64,000 nt of DNA, taken from positions 1,674,001 through 1,738,000 of the forward strand of contig CAVUMX010000001.1 of assembly GCA_963742725.1 (NCBI GenBank), read 5' to 3'. Below, one piece after another: positions 26,337 through 34,698 of this stretch. How positions within the stretch are numbered: the first letter of the stretch is position 1; the number at the start of each line of letters is the position of its first letter. The position numbers were made by a program, and so were the translations under genes. The notes beneath the pieces are model-generated. The model worked only from the letters and a program-made list of their open reading frames with translations, was not told where the DNA came from and did not search any database. This stretch comes from CAVVAL01 sp963742725. Its GTDB lineage: Bacteria > Actinomycetota > Actinomycetes > Mycobacteriales > Cryptosporangiaceae.

Positions 26337-26957
26337 TCAGATCAGGCCCTGGCGCAGGGCGAAGGCGACGGCGTGGGAGCGGTTGCGGAGGTTCAGGCGG
26401 GACGTGAGGTCGTGGATGGCGTTCTTGATGGTCCGCTCGGAGTACGCCAGTTCGCGGGCGATCTCGGTGGTGCTGAACCCGTCGGCGAGGAGCTGGAGGA
26501 CGCTCAACTCGCGCTGGGTCAGGCCGCCGAACGTCAGGCCGCGGACGACCCGGCGGCGCGGGTCGCCGACCTGGTGCAGCAGCCGGCCGAGCAGGTCGGG
26601 CGGGAGGGTCCCGTCCCCGTTGGCGGCGGCGCGGATGGCGGCGCTGAGACGGTCCGGGGTGGCCTCGCGGCGCCGGACGATCCCGGAGGCACCGGACTCG
26701 ACAGCGGCCAGCACGGCGCGCCCGTCGACCTCGCTGGCGACCAGCACGACGCGCGACTGGCTGGCGCGGCGAACCGCACGGACCGCGCGGAGCCGGTCCT
26801 CGTCGACCTCGTCGGCGACCACGACGACGACCTCCGGCTGCTGGTCGCTGTCCGCGGCCACGATCTCCAGCTCGGGACGGAACCGGAGCTGGGACGCGAC
26901 GCCGGCTTCGGACACCGGGTCGGCAGCGTGGACCTGGACGCGAATACGGCTGGGCAT
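26337..26957 (-). CDS. LuxR-family response regulator with atypical receiver
   Basis: A 206-residue regulator. Residues 1-120 have the length and pattern of a receiver domain, but the phospho-acceptor Asp is missing: the PDVVLLD-type strand reads PEVVVVVADE (41-50), with Val at the Asp position. The N-terminal acidic pair is reduced to AAD. The C-terminal HTH is typical (LTQRELSVLQLLADGFSTTE, IARELAYSERTIKNAIHDL). It is therefore likely controlled by something other than phosphorylation. GAGGAG precedes the ATG. It is divergent from the CHAT gene across a 206-bp gap that must hold both promoters. Confidence 0.87.
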   Translation of the reverse strand: MPSRIRVQVHAADPVSEAGVASQLRFRPELEIVAADSDQQPEVVVVVADEVDEDRLRAVRAVRRASQSRVVLVASEVDGRAVLAAVESGASGIVRRREATPDRLSAAIRAAANGDGTLPPDLLGRLLHQVGDPRRRVVRGLTFGGLTQRELSVLQLLADGFSTTEIARELAYSERTIKNAIHDLTSRLNLRNRSHAVAFALRQGLI

Positions 26958-27163
26958 GACGCTCTCCTCGTGGTGGGCGGGGTGCTCGACCCGTGCGGCA
27001 TGTCCTCCCTATCGGGCAAGGACACTGCACTGAGGGGGCTCCCGGCCACACTGATACGCCGGACGGCCCGTACCGACCGTCGTCTATCCGACAATTGCCG
27101 TCGAGGCGTCGGGTTGGCGTCAATGCCCTGGCCGGGGTGGCATCCGGGTGCCAGGGTGCGGGT

Positions 27164-29890
27164 ATGACAGCCGCTCCCGCGAGACGGCTCGGCCCCGGCG
27201 ATCCGGTGGCCGAGGCGATGCGGCTCGTGGGGGACGATCCGGCGCGCGCCGTCGCGGTCGCGTCCGACCTCATCACCGGCTCGACCGGTGCCGCGCTCTC
27301 GCACGCGCACAGGGCCCGTGGCCTGGCCCATCGCGAGCTGGGCGACCTGGACGCCGCGCTGGAGGACCTGCGGGCCGCCGTCCAGATCGCCGAGGAGGCG
27401 AACGCGCGGCGGGTCGCCGCCGAAGCCCGGATGAGCCTGGTCAGCGTTCTCGCCGAACGGGGAGAGATGCGCGCGGCGCTGGCCGAGAGCGACCGCGCGG
27501 CGGCCGAGCTGACCGGACTGCCGGCCGCGCGGATGCGGGTCCAGCGGGGGACGTTCCTGTGCCGGGTCGGCCAGTTCACCGCCGCGCTCGACGAGTTCAC
27601 CCGCGCGCTGCCCGTACTGCGGCGGCACGGCGACGGGCCGTGGGAGGCCCGCGCGCTCAACAACCGGGGCGGCGTGCGCGTCTACCAGGGCGCCTTCGCC
27701 GAGGCGGCCGAGGACTTCCGCCGCGCCGAACAGCTCTTCCTCGCGAGCGGACGTCCGCTGCACGCCGCCGACGCCGGCTGGAACCTCGGCATCTGTGCGG
27801 CCCGGCTCGGTGACGTACCCCGCGCGCTCGCCCACTTCGACACCGCTGAGCTCCGGTACGCGCACAACGGCGTCCCGGCGACGGAGATCTTCCTCGGCCG
27901 GTGCAACCTGCTGCTGTCCGTCGGGCTCCATGCCGAGGCGGTCGCCAACGCCGAACACGCGCTCGACCAGGCCGGCGACGCGCTGCGAGCGGAAGCCCAC
28001 CTGGCGCTCGCCCGGGCCTCACTCGCGCGCGGCGACCACGCCCGGGCCGCCGACGCCGCCCGGCACGCCGCCGACCTGTTCGCCACCCAGGACCGTCCAT
28101 CATGGACCGCCGTCGCCCGGTACGTCATGCTCCGGACGGCCAAGCCAGGACCGGACTCGCTCCAGGAAGCGCTGCGGACAGCCGACGAGCTGGCTCGCGC
28201 CGGCTGGGGCGCCCAGGAACTCGACGCCCGGATCATCGCCGCCCGCTTCGCCGTCGACCAGGACGACACCGCCTGCGCCCGCGAACAGCTGCAACGGGCG
28301 AGCAACGCCAAGTCCAGCGGGACGATGGCCACCAGGGCCCGCGCCTGGCACGCCGAGGCCCTGCTGCGGCTCCGCGACGGCGACCGGGACGGCGCCGAAG
28401 AAGCCCTCCGCACCGGACTGGACGCGATCGACCAGCACCGCGCCGCCCTCGGCGCCACCGAGCTGCGCGTCCACACGGCCGTGCACGGCGAGGAGCTGGC
28501 CAGCCTCGGCATGGAACTGGCGCTGGCGGACGGCGATCCGCACAAGGTCCTTGGGTGGGCGGAGCGGTGGCGCGCGGGAGCGCTGCGGTGGCGTCCCGTA
28601 CGGCCGCCGGACGACGCCGAACTCGCCGCGCTGCTCGCCGAACTGCGCCACGTCGCCGGGCGGGAAGAACAGGAACGGCTCGACGGCGAGGACGCCCGCG
28701 CCTGCCGCCAGCAGCGCCAGGCCCTGGAACGCCAGCTCGTCGACCGGGCGCGGCGCCGCTCCGGGCCGTTCGGGTTGGCGTCCGCGACCGTCGACGCCGC
28801 CGAGCTGGCGCGGGTGCTGGGCTCGCGGGTCCTCGTCGAATACCTCGCCGTGGACGGCGAACTGATGGCGATCACCGTCACCGCCGGCAGCACGGGCACC
28901 GGCGGCGAGGGGCCGGCGGACTCGGATGCCGGCGGCCGCGGTGGCGCGGCCGGCTCGGATGCCGAGGGACGTGGCGCGGCGGACGCCGGCGGGTCGACCG
29001 GCGGCGGGGGTGGTGACGTCCGGTTGCATCGGCTCGGGCCGGTGGCCGCCGCCACACGGGCGCTCGACCAGGTGATCTTCGCCCTGCGCGGCCTGGCCTG
29101 TTCGACGAACCCGGCCGCGCGCGAGCTGCTGGGAACCGTCGCGCGGGCGCTCGACGGGATCCTGCTGCGGCCGGTCAGGGACGTGATCGGCGACGCCGAA
29201 CTGGTGCTGGTCCCGTCGGCGGCGCTGCGGGCCGTCCCGTGGGCCGCCCTGCCGAACTGTGCCGGACGGGCCGTGAGCGTCGTCCCGTCGGCGACGGTGT
29301 GGGTGCGCGCGCACGGCCGTCCGGCGGCGAGCGGGCAGGTCACGGTCGTCGGCGGCCCGGGCCTGGACGGCGGTGACGCCGAAGCCGCGAACCTGGCCAC
29401 CGTCTACCCCGGTTCGACGCTGCTGCGCGGCCCGGACGCCTCGGCAGCCGCCGTACTCGCCGCGCTCGACGGAGCCCGGATCGCCCACATCGCCGCGCAC
29501 GGCACCGTCCGCGCGGACAACCCGTTCTTCTCGGCGTTGCAGGTCGCCGACGGTCCGCTGACCGTGTTCGACCTCGAACGCCTGGAGACGCCGCCGGAGC
29601 TGGTCGTGCTGCCGGCCTGCCAGTCCGGGGTGACGGTCGCGCGGCCCGGCGACGAGGTCCTCGGCCTCGCGGCGGCGCTGCTCGCGCTCGGGTCGCGGTG
29701 CCTCGTGGCGTGCGTCGTCCCCGTGCCCGACCGTGGCGCCGAACAGCTCATGACGCTGCTGCACGAACGACTCCGCGCCGGCGACCGGCCCGCACAGGCC
29801 CTCGCCGCCGCCCAGAGCACGCTCCGCGCCTCGGACGACCCAGAGGTCGCCGCTGCGGCCGCCGCCTTCGCCTGCTTCGGCGCCGGCTGA
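27164..29890 (+). CDS. TPR-CHAT protein (caspase-like protease of the CHAT family)
   Basis: A 908-residue cytosolic protein. The N-terminal ~600 residues are tetratricopeptide-like helical repeats (ALSHAHRARGLAHRELGDLD, TRALPVLRRHGDGPWEARAL, NNRGGVRVYQGAFAEAAEDF). A Gly/Ser/Asp-rich insertion lies near 580-625. The C-terminal CHAT domain has the predicted catalytic dyad His779 (IAHIAAHG) and Cys819 (VVLPACQSG). CHAT proteases are known elsewhere as effectors or regulators, including the craspase/Csx29 type. The frame runs upstream to 26993, but the ATG at 27164 is the probable start, giving MTAAPARRLGPGDP. The gene belongs with the sigma factor and partner on one side and faces the contractile-injection cluster on the other. 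Confidence 0.9.
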   Translation: MTAAPARRLGPGDPVAEAMRLVGDDPARAVAVASDLITGSTGAALSHAHRARGLAHRELGDLDAALEDLRAAVQIAEEANARRVAAEARMSLVSVLAERGEMRAALAESDRAAAELTGLPAARMRVQRGTFLCRVGQFTAALDEFTRALPVLRRHGDGPWEARALNNRGGVRVYQGAFAEAAEDFRRAEQLFLASGRPLHAADAGWNLGICAARLGDVPRALAHFDTAELRYAHNGVPATEIFLGRCNLLLSVGLHAEAVANAEHALDQAGDALRAEAHLALARASLARGDHARAADAARHAADLFATQDRPSWTAVARYVMLRTAKPGPDSLQEALRTADELARAGWGAQELDARIIAARFAVDQDDTACAREQLQRASNAKSSGTMATRARAWHAEALLRLRDGDRDGAEEALRTGLDAIDQHRAALGATELRVHTAVHGEELASLGMELALADGDPHKVLGWAERWRAGALRWRPVRPPDDAELAALLAELRHVAGREEQERLDGEDARACRQQRQALERQLVDRARRRSGPFGLASATVDAAELARVLGSRVLVEYLAVDGELMAITVTAGSTGTGGEGPADSDAGGRGGAAGSDAEGRGAADAGGSTGGGGGDVRLHRLGPVAAATRALDQVIFALRGLACSTNPAARELLGTVARALDGILLRPVRDVIGDAELVLVPSAALRAVPWAALPNCAGRAVSVVPSATVWVRAHGRPAASGQVTVVGGPGLDGGDAEAANLATVYPGSTLLRGPDASAAAVLAALDGARIAHIAAHGTVRADNPFFSALQVADGPLTVFDLERLETPPELVVLPACQSGVTVARPGDEVLGLAAALLALGSRCLVACVVPVPDRGAEQLMTLLHERLRAGDRPAQALAAAQSTLRASDDPEVAAAAAAFACFGAG

Positions 29891-30191
29891 GCCCCTGAGC
29901 CCCTGCGCGCCGCCCGCCGCCCGCCGCCCGCCGCCCGCCGCCCGTCGCCTGTCGCCCGCAACTGTCGGGGATATCGGGGTATCCGGTGCCGGGTTTCAGC
30001 ACCGGATCCCGAACAGTCCCATTCAGAGGCGACGCCGAGCGGCGTCCGCCCCTCCCGCACCGGGTGACCGGCGCGCGGCGAGTGGGTGGCGGGTGACCCG
30101 GCGCGCGGCGAGGGGGCGGCGGGTGGGTGGCGGGTGGCGACGTGCGGGCGGCGCGCGGGCGGCGCGCGAAACGGCGGGGCGCCGCGCCCCG
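29891..30191. other. Non-coding gap between CHAT gene and injection cluster
   Basis: A 301-bp gap between convergent genes. It holds a run of GCCCGCC-type repeats (about 29908-29950), dispersed-repeat copy C (29960-30026) and GC-rich GGCGGGTGG/GCGCGCGGCGAG repeats (about 30060-30180). I see no ORF with a ribosome site and no RNA gene. Confidence 0.7.
29960..30026 (+). repeat. 67-bp dispersed intergenic repeat, copy C
   Basis: Ungapped match to copies A, B and D. Left end AACTGTCGGGGATATCGGGG, right end CCCGAACAGTCC. The internal GTGCCGGG...CAGCACCGG in this copy can pair as a small hairpin, showing a compensating change relative to copy A. It lies between the 3' ends of two convergent genes. 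Confidence 0.8.
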
Positions 30192-31436
30192 CTACCTCAG
30201 GGTGACGAAGGCGACCTCCGCCAGGGAGGCGGCGGAGCCCTTCTGGCCGGCGTACACGGACACGATCTTGATCGTCGCCCGGTCGGCGCGCGGCGCGACG
30301 GACGTGAACGTCTGGAACTCGGGCTTGTCGGCGAGCGTGAGCTTCCGTTTCCCGACGGTCTTGTCGCCGTTGAAGTAGGTGACCTCGACGTCGCGGAGCC
30401 GTGGCTGGAACGGGAAGTCCTTGCCGGACGCGCCGTTGTCGAAGCCGATCTTCGCCAGCGATACGGGCCGGTCGAACGTCACGGTCAGGACTGATCCGAG
30501 GCCGGCGCGCCCTTCGGACCAGTACGTGGTCGTGTTCCGGTCGATCGCCGCGCTGGCGGGACGGTTCTTCACCGCGTCGCTCGCCGTCGCGGACTTCGGC
30601 GTCACGTGCACGTACTCGGGCGCGAGCTTGCGCTGCGCGGAGTGGTACACGTCGAAGATCACCTCGGTGGCCTTGGCGCGCATCGGTCCGAGCCCCATGC
30701 CGAGCACGCTCAACGCGATGAGCGGGAGCGCGAACCGGCTGAGCACGATCCGCCGTGGGAAGCGGAACACCCGGCGCGGCGGCGGGGCCTGCGGCTCGAA
30801 CGTGAGCTTGCTCCACTCCTTCGGACGCTGCCCGGCCGCGAAGCCGTTCTCGCGACGGCGCCGGGTGAACATCCGGCGCCACCACGGCAACCGCCCCGGA
30901 CGGACGGCGTCCGCCAGCGACGCGCCGCACCGGCGGCAGTAGCTCCGACTGTCCACGTTCCCGGCGCCGCACGTCCCGCAGTACAGGTCCGCGGGTCCGA
31001 GGTCGACAGGGTCGGGGCGTTGCGCCGCCGGACGCTCGTACTCGGGCTCGGGCGCGCGCGGGGCCAGGTCCAGGGGCGGCGCCACGACCGACGCCGATCC
31101 GGAGTTGGGGCCGACGGGCGTCGACGACCCGAGCCCGACCGGCACCTTGTACACCGGCGGTTCGGGCGCCAGACCGGTCGGGAACCCAGGCGGCGTACCG
31201 CCGGGAGGGCCGGGCACGAAGCCGAAGGGCGGCGCGTACGGCGTCTCGTCCAGGCCGACCACGTACCGGACCCGTTTCACGATCCCCGGCCGCTCCGGCT
31301 CGGGGAGGATCACGGGCGCGGGCGGCGGTGCCGCCGTGACGATCCGCTCGCCGTGCCATTCCAGGTAGGTGCCGCAGGAACCGCAGAACTCGGCGCGGGC
31401 CTCGTTCGCGTTCCCGCAGCCGGTACACACGATCAT
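30192..31436 (-). CDS. Zinc-ribbon / transmembrane / discoidin-like protein of the CIS cluster
   Basis: A 414-residue protein. It has zinc ribbon 1 (C4, C7, C18, C21), a Pro-rich linker, zinc ribbon 2 (C153, C156, C167, C170), a basic patch (WWRRMFTRRRR), and a single transmembrane helix (about 229-251). The C-terminal beta-sandwich (about 275-414) matches F5/8-type/discoidin or NADase-type glycan-binding domains (AIDRNTTTYWSEGRAGLGS). Topology predicts ribbons inside and the sandwich outside. It is the last gene of the CIS operon, overlapping the gpI-like gene by 4 bp. This layout recalls the membrane protein CisA reported with Streptomyces CIS; equivalence is inferred. It would suit docking the particle to the membrane. 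Confidence 0.82.
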   Translation of the reverse strand: MIVCTGCGNANEARAEFCGSCGTYLEWHGERIVTAAPPPAPVILPEPERPGIVKRVRYVVGLDETPYAPPFGFVPGPPGGTPPGFPTGLAPEPPVYKVPVGLGSSTPVGPNSGSASVVAPPLDLAPRAPEPEYERPAAQRPDPVDLGPADLYCGTCGAGNVDSRSYCRRCGASLADAVRPGRLPWWRRMFTRRRRENGFAAGQRPKEWSKLTFEPQAPPPRRVFRFPRRIVLSRFALPLIALSVLGMGLGPMRAKATEVIFDVYHSAQRKLAPEYVHVTPKSATASDAVKNRPASAAIDRNTTTYWSEGRAGLGSVLTVTFDRPVSLAKIGFDNGASGKDFPFQPRLRDVEVTYFNGDKTVGKRKLTLADKPEFQTFTSVAPRADRATIKIVSVYAGQKGSAASLAEVAFVTLR

Positions 31437-31963
31437 GGTTCTGCCACCTCCAGTCGGACGGGAACGTGCGCGGGTACGGCGGCGCGGACGAGCGGTTCCA
31501 GTCGTGCCCGGTCCGCACCGGACGGCATGACGACCACGACCTCGGCCCCACCGGCCGGCCCGGCATCGGACGTGCCGGCCCGGCGCGACCAGGACGTGGC
31601 GCCACTGTCGTGGATCTCTGGGCGGGCGCCCGTGACGGCCTCGATGTGGTCGGCGAGTCCGCGGGCGGTGCCGCGCCAGGCGTACAGGTCGACGGCCTGC
31701 GCGACGACCTCCCGCCGGCGTTCGATCGCCCAGGACGGGTCCAGCGAGAGCCCGACCCATTCGCCCAGCCACGCCAGGAAGTCCTCGGGCGCCAGGCGCG
31801 GATCGAGGTACGCGCCGACGTTGTCCAACGTGGACACCAGCAGGCCGAGGACGTCGTCGATACCGGCGCACAGCCGCTGCGCGAACGGATCCTCGACGAG
31901 CATCGCCGGCAGCGTCTCGCCGATCGGGTGCGGGCTCACGAGCCCGTCGACGTGGCTACGCAT
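31433..31963 (-). CDS. Phage tail protein I-like baseplate protein (TIGR02242 type)
   Basis: A 176-residue tail protein resembling P2 gpI/Afp12, which joins the gpJ-like wedge protein in the baseplate. Family segments are RLCAGIDDVLGLLVSTLDNV, YLDPRLAPEDFLAWLGEWVG, ERRREVVAQAVDLYAWRGTA and GLADHIEAVTG. The C-terminal third is beta-rich (EVVVVMPSGADRAR). It overlaps the gpJ-like gene by 8 bp and the membrane-protein gene by 4 bp. In eCIS clusters gpI and gpJ homologues are nearly always adjacent. Confidence 0.9.
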   Translation of the reverse strand: MRSHVDGLVSPHPIGETLPAMLVEDPFAQRLCAGIDDVLGLLVSTLDNVGAYLDPRLAPEDFLAWLGEWVGLSLDPSWAIERRREVVAQAVDLYAWRGTARGLADHIEAVTGARPEIHDSGATSWSRRAGTSDAGPAGGAEVVVVMPSGADRARLEPLVRAAVPAHVPVRLEVAEP

Positions 31964-33902
31964 ACGGCACCACCTTGAGCTGGTGGTCGTAGGAGAAGAC
32001 GAGCGCGTTGGCGGCGACGTCGATCCGCTGCGCCGCTTCGCCCCGGACGCCTGTCACCGGGTCGGCCGGGTACAGCTTCACGGTGTCCACCAGGTCCACG
32101 CCGGGGATGCGCTGGAGTACCGCGAACACCTCGCCGTACTGCGCCGGACGTCCGAACGGCCAGCCGTCGCCGTCCGGCCCGCCGGCGACGGGGCTGTAGA
32201 GCCGGTAGAGCGCGCCGAGCGCGGCGTCACGGAGCCCAGAAACATCGACGCCCGGTCGCGCGCGCAAAGTCGCCACGACCGTGATGCCCTGGTACGCGGG
32301 CGGCTCGATCACGACCCGGGCGCCGAGGACCCGGCGCTCGTCCAGGGCAGCGGCCACCCGGCGGAGCGTCGCGTCGTGCGGTGTGAGGGCGTCGAACGGG
32401 ACCCGGCCGGCGTCGGCGCCCAGCGCGGGCACCAGCAGGACGCGGACCAGTCCGGCGTTCTCCGGTCCGGCCGGCACGCACCGCACGCGGGCCACCTCGG
32501 GAGCGGCCTCCTGCGCCAGGTACTCATAGTCCTCGGACGTGACGGCGCGCTGCCGGCTCCGCAGCTGCAACGGTCCGCGGAGACGGGCGTTGTCGATGGT
32601 CTCGGCGTCCCGGCCGCCCCGGGCCGGCGCGCGGTTGTCCACGCGCGAGACGTACGGGATCGACGAGCGGAGCACGGTGATCGCCCCCGCGCTGACGTTG
32701 CCCCGCGCGCCGCCGCCGGTGCAGTACGACCGCATCCGCAGCGCCGATCCGGGCGGCGGCACCACGCCGTACTGCTGCAACGCGCCGTCCGGCTGACGCA
32801 CGCAGGGGCCCAGCTCCACCTCGCCGGCCGCGCCGTCCAGGACGAAGTGCTCGTCGCCCGGGTCGCTGTCGGCGAAGCTCGGGACCCGCTTCCAGGCGCG
32901 CCAGCCACCGTCCGGGTCATCGGGGTCGGAGACCTCCAGGACGCATTCGCCCCGGTCGGGGAGCACGGGCGTGCGCGCGACGGGGAACCGCTCGCCGGGG
33001 GTGCCCTCGGCGAACCCGAGCGCCTCGGCGTGCACCTGCTCGGCCTGGACGGCCTCGGTGGTGCCGCCGATCGTGAACGCCTCGATCCGGCTGATCGTCG
33101 GGCTCGCGCTGTACCGGGTGTGGCCTGGCGCGGGCGGGACGACCCGTGCTCGGATCCATCCGGCGCGCAGGCCGCCGATCAGGTGCGCGGTGTGGTTGGC
33201 GGGCAGGTGGAGGACGACGTCGCCGGCCCGGTTGAGCCCGCCGGTGGCGTCGTGGTCGACCTCGCACGGCGCCCAGCCGTCGCCCGTCCACGCCTCCCAC
33301 GCCAGCGGGGGTGCGTCCGGGTCCACGCCGAGCCCGTCGATGTGGCACTGGACGCGCAGGGTCACCGCGCACGACGGGGCGGCGTCCGTCAGGCCGACGA
33401 GGAAGGTGTCGTCGAGCGCCGGTACGCGGTCGAAGCACGAGAACTCGGTTCCGGACGTGTGCTCCGTAACCTCCCCCGCCGCCGACATCGACCGGACTTC
33501 CCCGAGGCTCACCGGGACGATCGCCAGCTCGTCGAACGTCGTGAAGCCCACGGGCTCGTCGGCCGTCGTCCGGCGCGTGGCCACCGCGGTGCCCGCCGGG
33601 ACGGTTACCACCCGGTCCTGCGGCGCCGACAGCCAGAACGTGACGGGCACCCGCGCCGCCGTGGCCGGGAACAGCCGGACCCCGATCAGCTCCAGGAACC
33701 GCAGGTAGTGCCGGTCAGGAACCCGGTTCAGCCGGTACGTGAGCTGGTCGGCCATCATCGCGAACGCCTCGATCAGCGTCACGCCGGGATCGCCGACGTT
33801 GTGGTCCGTCCACTCCGGACAGCGCCGCTGGACCAGGCGCTTCGCGTCGTCCACGAAGTCCTGGAAACGGCGGTCGTCCAGGTACGGGGCGGGCAGGGAC
33901 AC
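31956..33902 (-). CDS. gpJ-like baseplate assembly protein (TIGR02243, Afp11-like)
   Basis: A 648-residue baseplate wedge protein. The N-terminus is the family hallmark: APYLDDRRFQDFVDDAKRLV, WTDHNVGDPGVTLIEAFAMM and ADQLTYRLNRVPDRHYLRFL. The C-terminal part carries the gpJ-type stretch RQRAVTSEDYEYLAQEAAPE, VARVRCVPAGPE and YGEVFAVLQRIPGVDLVDTV. Length is typical of actinobacterial CIS baseplate proteins. It lies between gp25-like and gpI-like genes, the conserved order. Confidence 0.93.
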   Translation of the reverse strand: MSLPAPYLDDRRFQDFVDDAKRLVQRRCPEWTDHNVGDPGVTLIEAFAMMADQLTYRLNRVPDRHYLRFLELIGVRLFPATAARVPVTFWLSAPQDRVVTVPAGTAVATRRTTADEPVGFTTFDELAIVPVSLGEVRSMSAAGEVTEHTSGTEFSCFDRVPALDDTFLVGLTDAAPSCAVTLRVQCHIDGLGVDPDAPPLAWEAWTGDGWAPCEVDHDATGGLNRAGDVVLHLPANHTAHLIGGLRAGWIRARVVPPAPGHTRYSASPTISRIEAFTIGGTTEAVQAEQVHAEALGFAEGTPGERFPVARTPVLPDRGECVLEVSDPDDPDGGWRAWKRVPSFADSDPGDEHFVLDGAAGEVELGPCVRQPDGALQQYGVVPPPGSALRMRSYCTGGGARGNVSAGAITVLRSSIPYVSRVDNRAPARGGRDAETIDNARLRGPLQLRSRQRAVTSEDYEYLAQEAAPEVARVRCVPAGPENAGLVRVLLVPALGADAGRVPFDALTPHDATLRRVAAALDERRVLGARVVIEPPAYQGITVVATLRARPGVDVSGLRDAALGALYRLYSPVAGGPDGDGWPFGRPAQYGEVFAVLQRIPGVDLVDTVKLYPADPVTGVRGEAAQRIDVAANALVFSYDHQLKVVPYA

Positions 33903-33905
33903 GGC

Positions 33906-34298
33906 TCACTCCTCGGACGGGATCGTGTAGAACGGGAAGACGAGGTTGCGCCGGTCGTTCGTGGTGCGCAGCGTGTACTCGATGCCGATCAGGACGACGC
34001 CTTCGGACCCGGGCTCCAGCGTCACGTCGACGACGTCGATCCGGGGCTCCCAGCGCAACAGCGACGCCTTGACCTCGTAGGCGACCTGCCCGGCGAACGT
34101 GGCGTCCACGGCGGCGAAAACGAGGTCGTGCACGCCGCACCCGAACTCGGGGCGCATCGGCCGCTCGCCCTGCGCGGTGCCGAGGATCAGTCGCATGCTC
34201 TCCGCGATCTCGTCGTCCCCGCCGGACAGCGCGATGCCGCCCGTGGTCCCGACGCCCAGCGGGTAGGACCAGCCCTTGCCGATGAAGTCGACGCTCAT
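33906..34298 (-). CDS. gp25/gpW-like baseplate protein (Afp9-like)
   Basis: A 130-residue baseplate core protein related to T4 gp25, which nucleates sheath polymerisation. Family segments are FIGKGWSYPLGVGTTGGIAL, ESMRLILGTAQGERPMRPEF and GCGVHDLVFAAVD. I prefer the ATG at 34298 (TGA-C-ATG after PAAR); an upstream in-frame GTG at 34307 would overlap the PAAR gene. The EPR-like motif expected in gp25 is represented by the RPEFGCG region. Confidence 0.92.
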   Translation of the reverse strand: MSVDFIGKGWSYPLGVGTTGGIALSGGDDEIAESMRLILGTAQGERPMRPEFGCGVHDLVFAAVDATFAGQVAYEVKASLLRWEPRIDVVDVTLEPGSEGVVLIGIEYTLRTTNDRRNLVFPFYTIPSEE

Positions 34299-34299
34299 G

Positions 34300-34689
34300 T
34301 CAGCCACCGATCACCGTGGAAGCGGAACCCATCAACGTCGCGCCGGGCATCCCGCACGCGGTGCACGGGTCACCGGCACGCCCGGCGGGCTGGCCGCCGA
34401 ACAGCACGGACGTACTGCCCTGCACGACCACGCCGGTCTGCGTGGCCGGCACCATGAACGGGTCGGACGGGTGCAGTCCGACGTGCGGCGGCGTGTTCAT
34501 GCCTTGCGACCCGACGACCACCGCCGGCTTCCCTCCGATGAGGACGGTCGCGCAGGTGCCCGTCGTCACGGGCGCCGAGAACGGCATGGGCGGGCCGGGC
34601 TGCGGTGCGCCGCTGGCGGGGTTGGGTATCAGGTGGATGGAACATGTGGCCTGGATACGGTCGCCGAGCACGGCGGCGGGGGCTCCCAT
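34300..34689 (-). CDS. PAAR-domain spike-tip protein (Afp10-like)
   Basis: A 129-residue PAAR protein that should cap the VgrG-like spike with a metal-bound point. It is rich in Gly/Pro turns with the expected repeats: ATVLIGGKPAVVVGSQGMNT, GSTSVLFGGQPAGRAGDPC and GATLMGSASTVIGG. Candidate metal ligands are Cys and His in CSIH, HVGLHP, DPCTACG. AAGGAG sits 5 nt before the ATG; the GTG one codon earlier is less likely. It lies 9 bp downstream of the VgrG-like gene. Confidence 0.92.
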   Translation of the reverse strand: MGAPAAVLGDRIQATCSIHLIPNPASGAPQPGPPMPFSAPVTTGTCATVLIGGKPAVVVGSQGMNTPPHVGLHPSDPFMVPATQTGVVVQGSTSVLFGGQPAGRAGDPCTACGMPGATLMGSASTVIGG

Positions 34690-34698
34690 CACAGCTCC

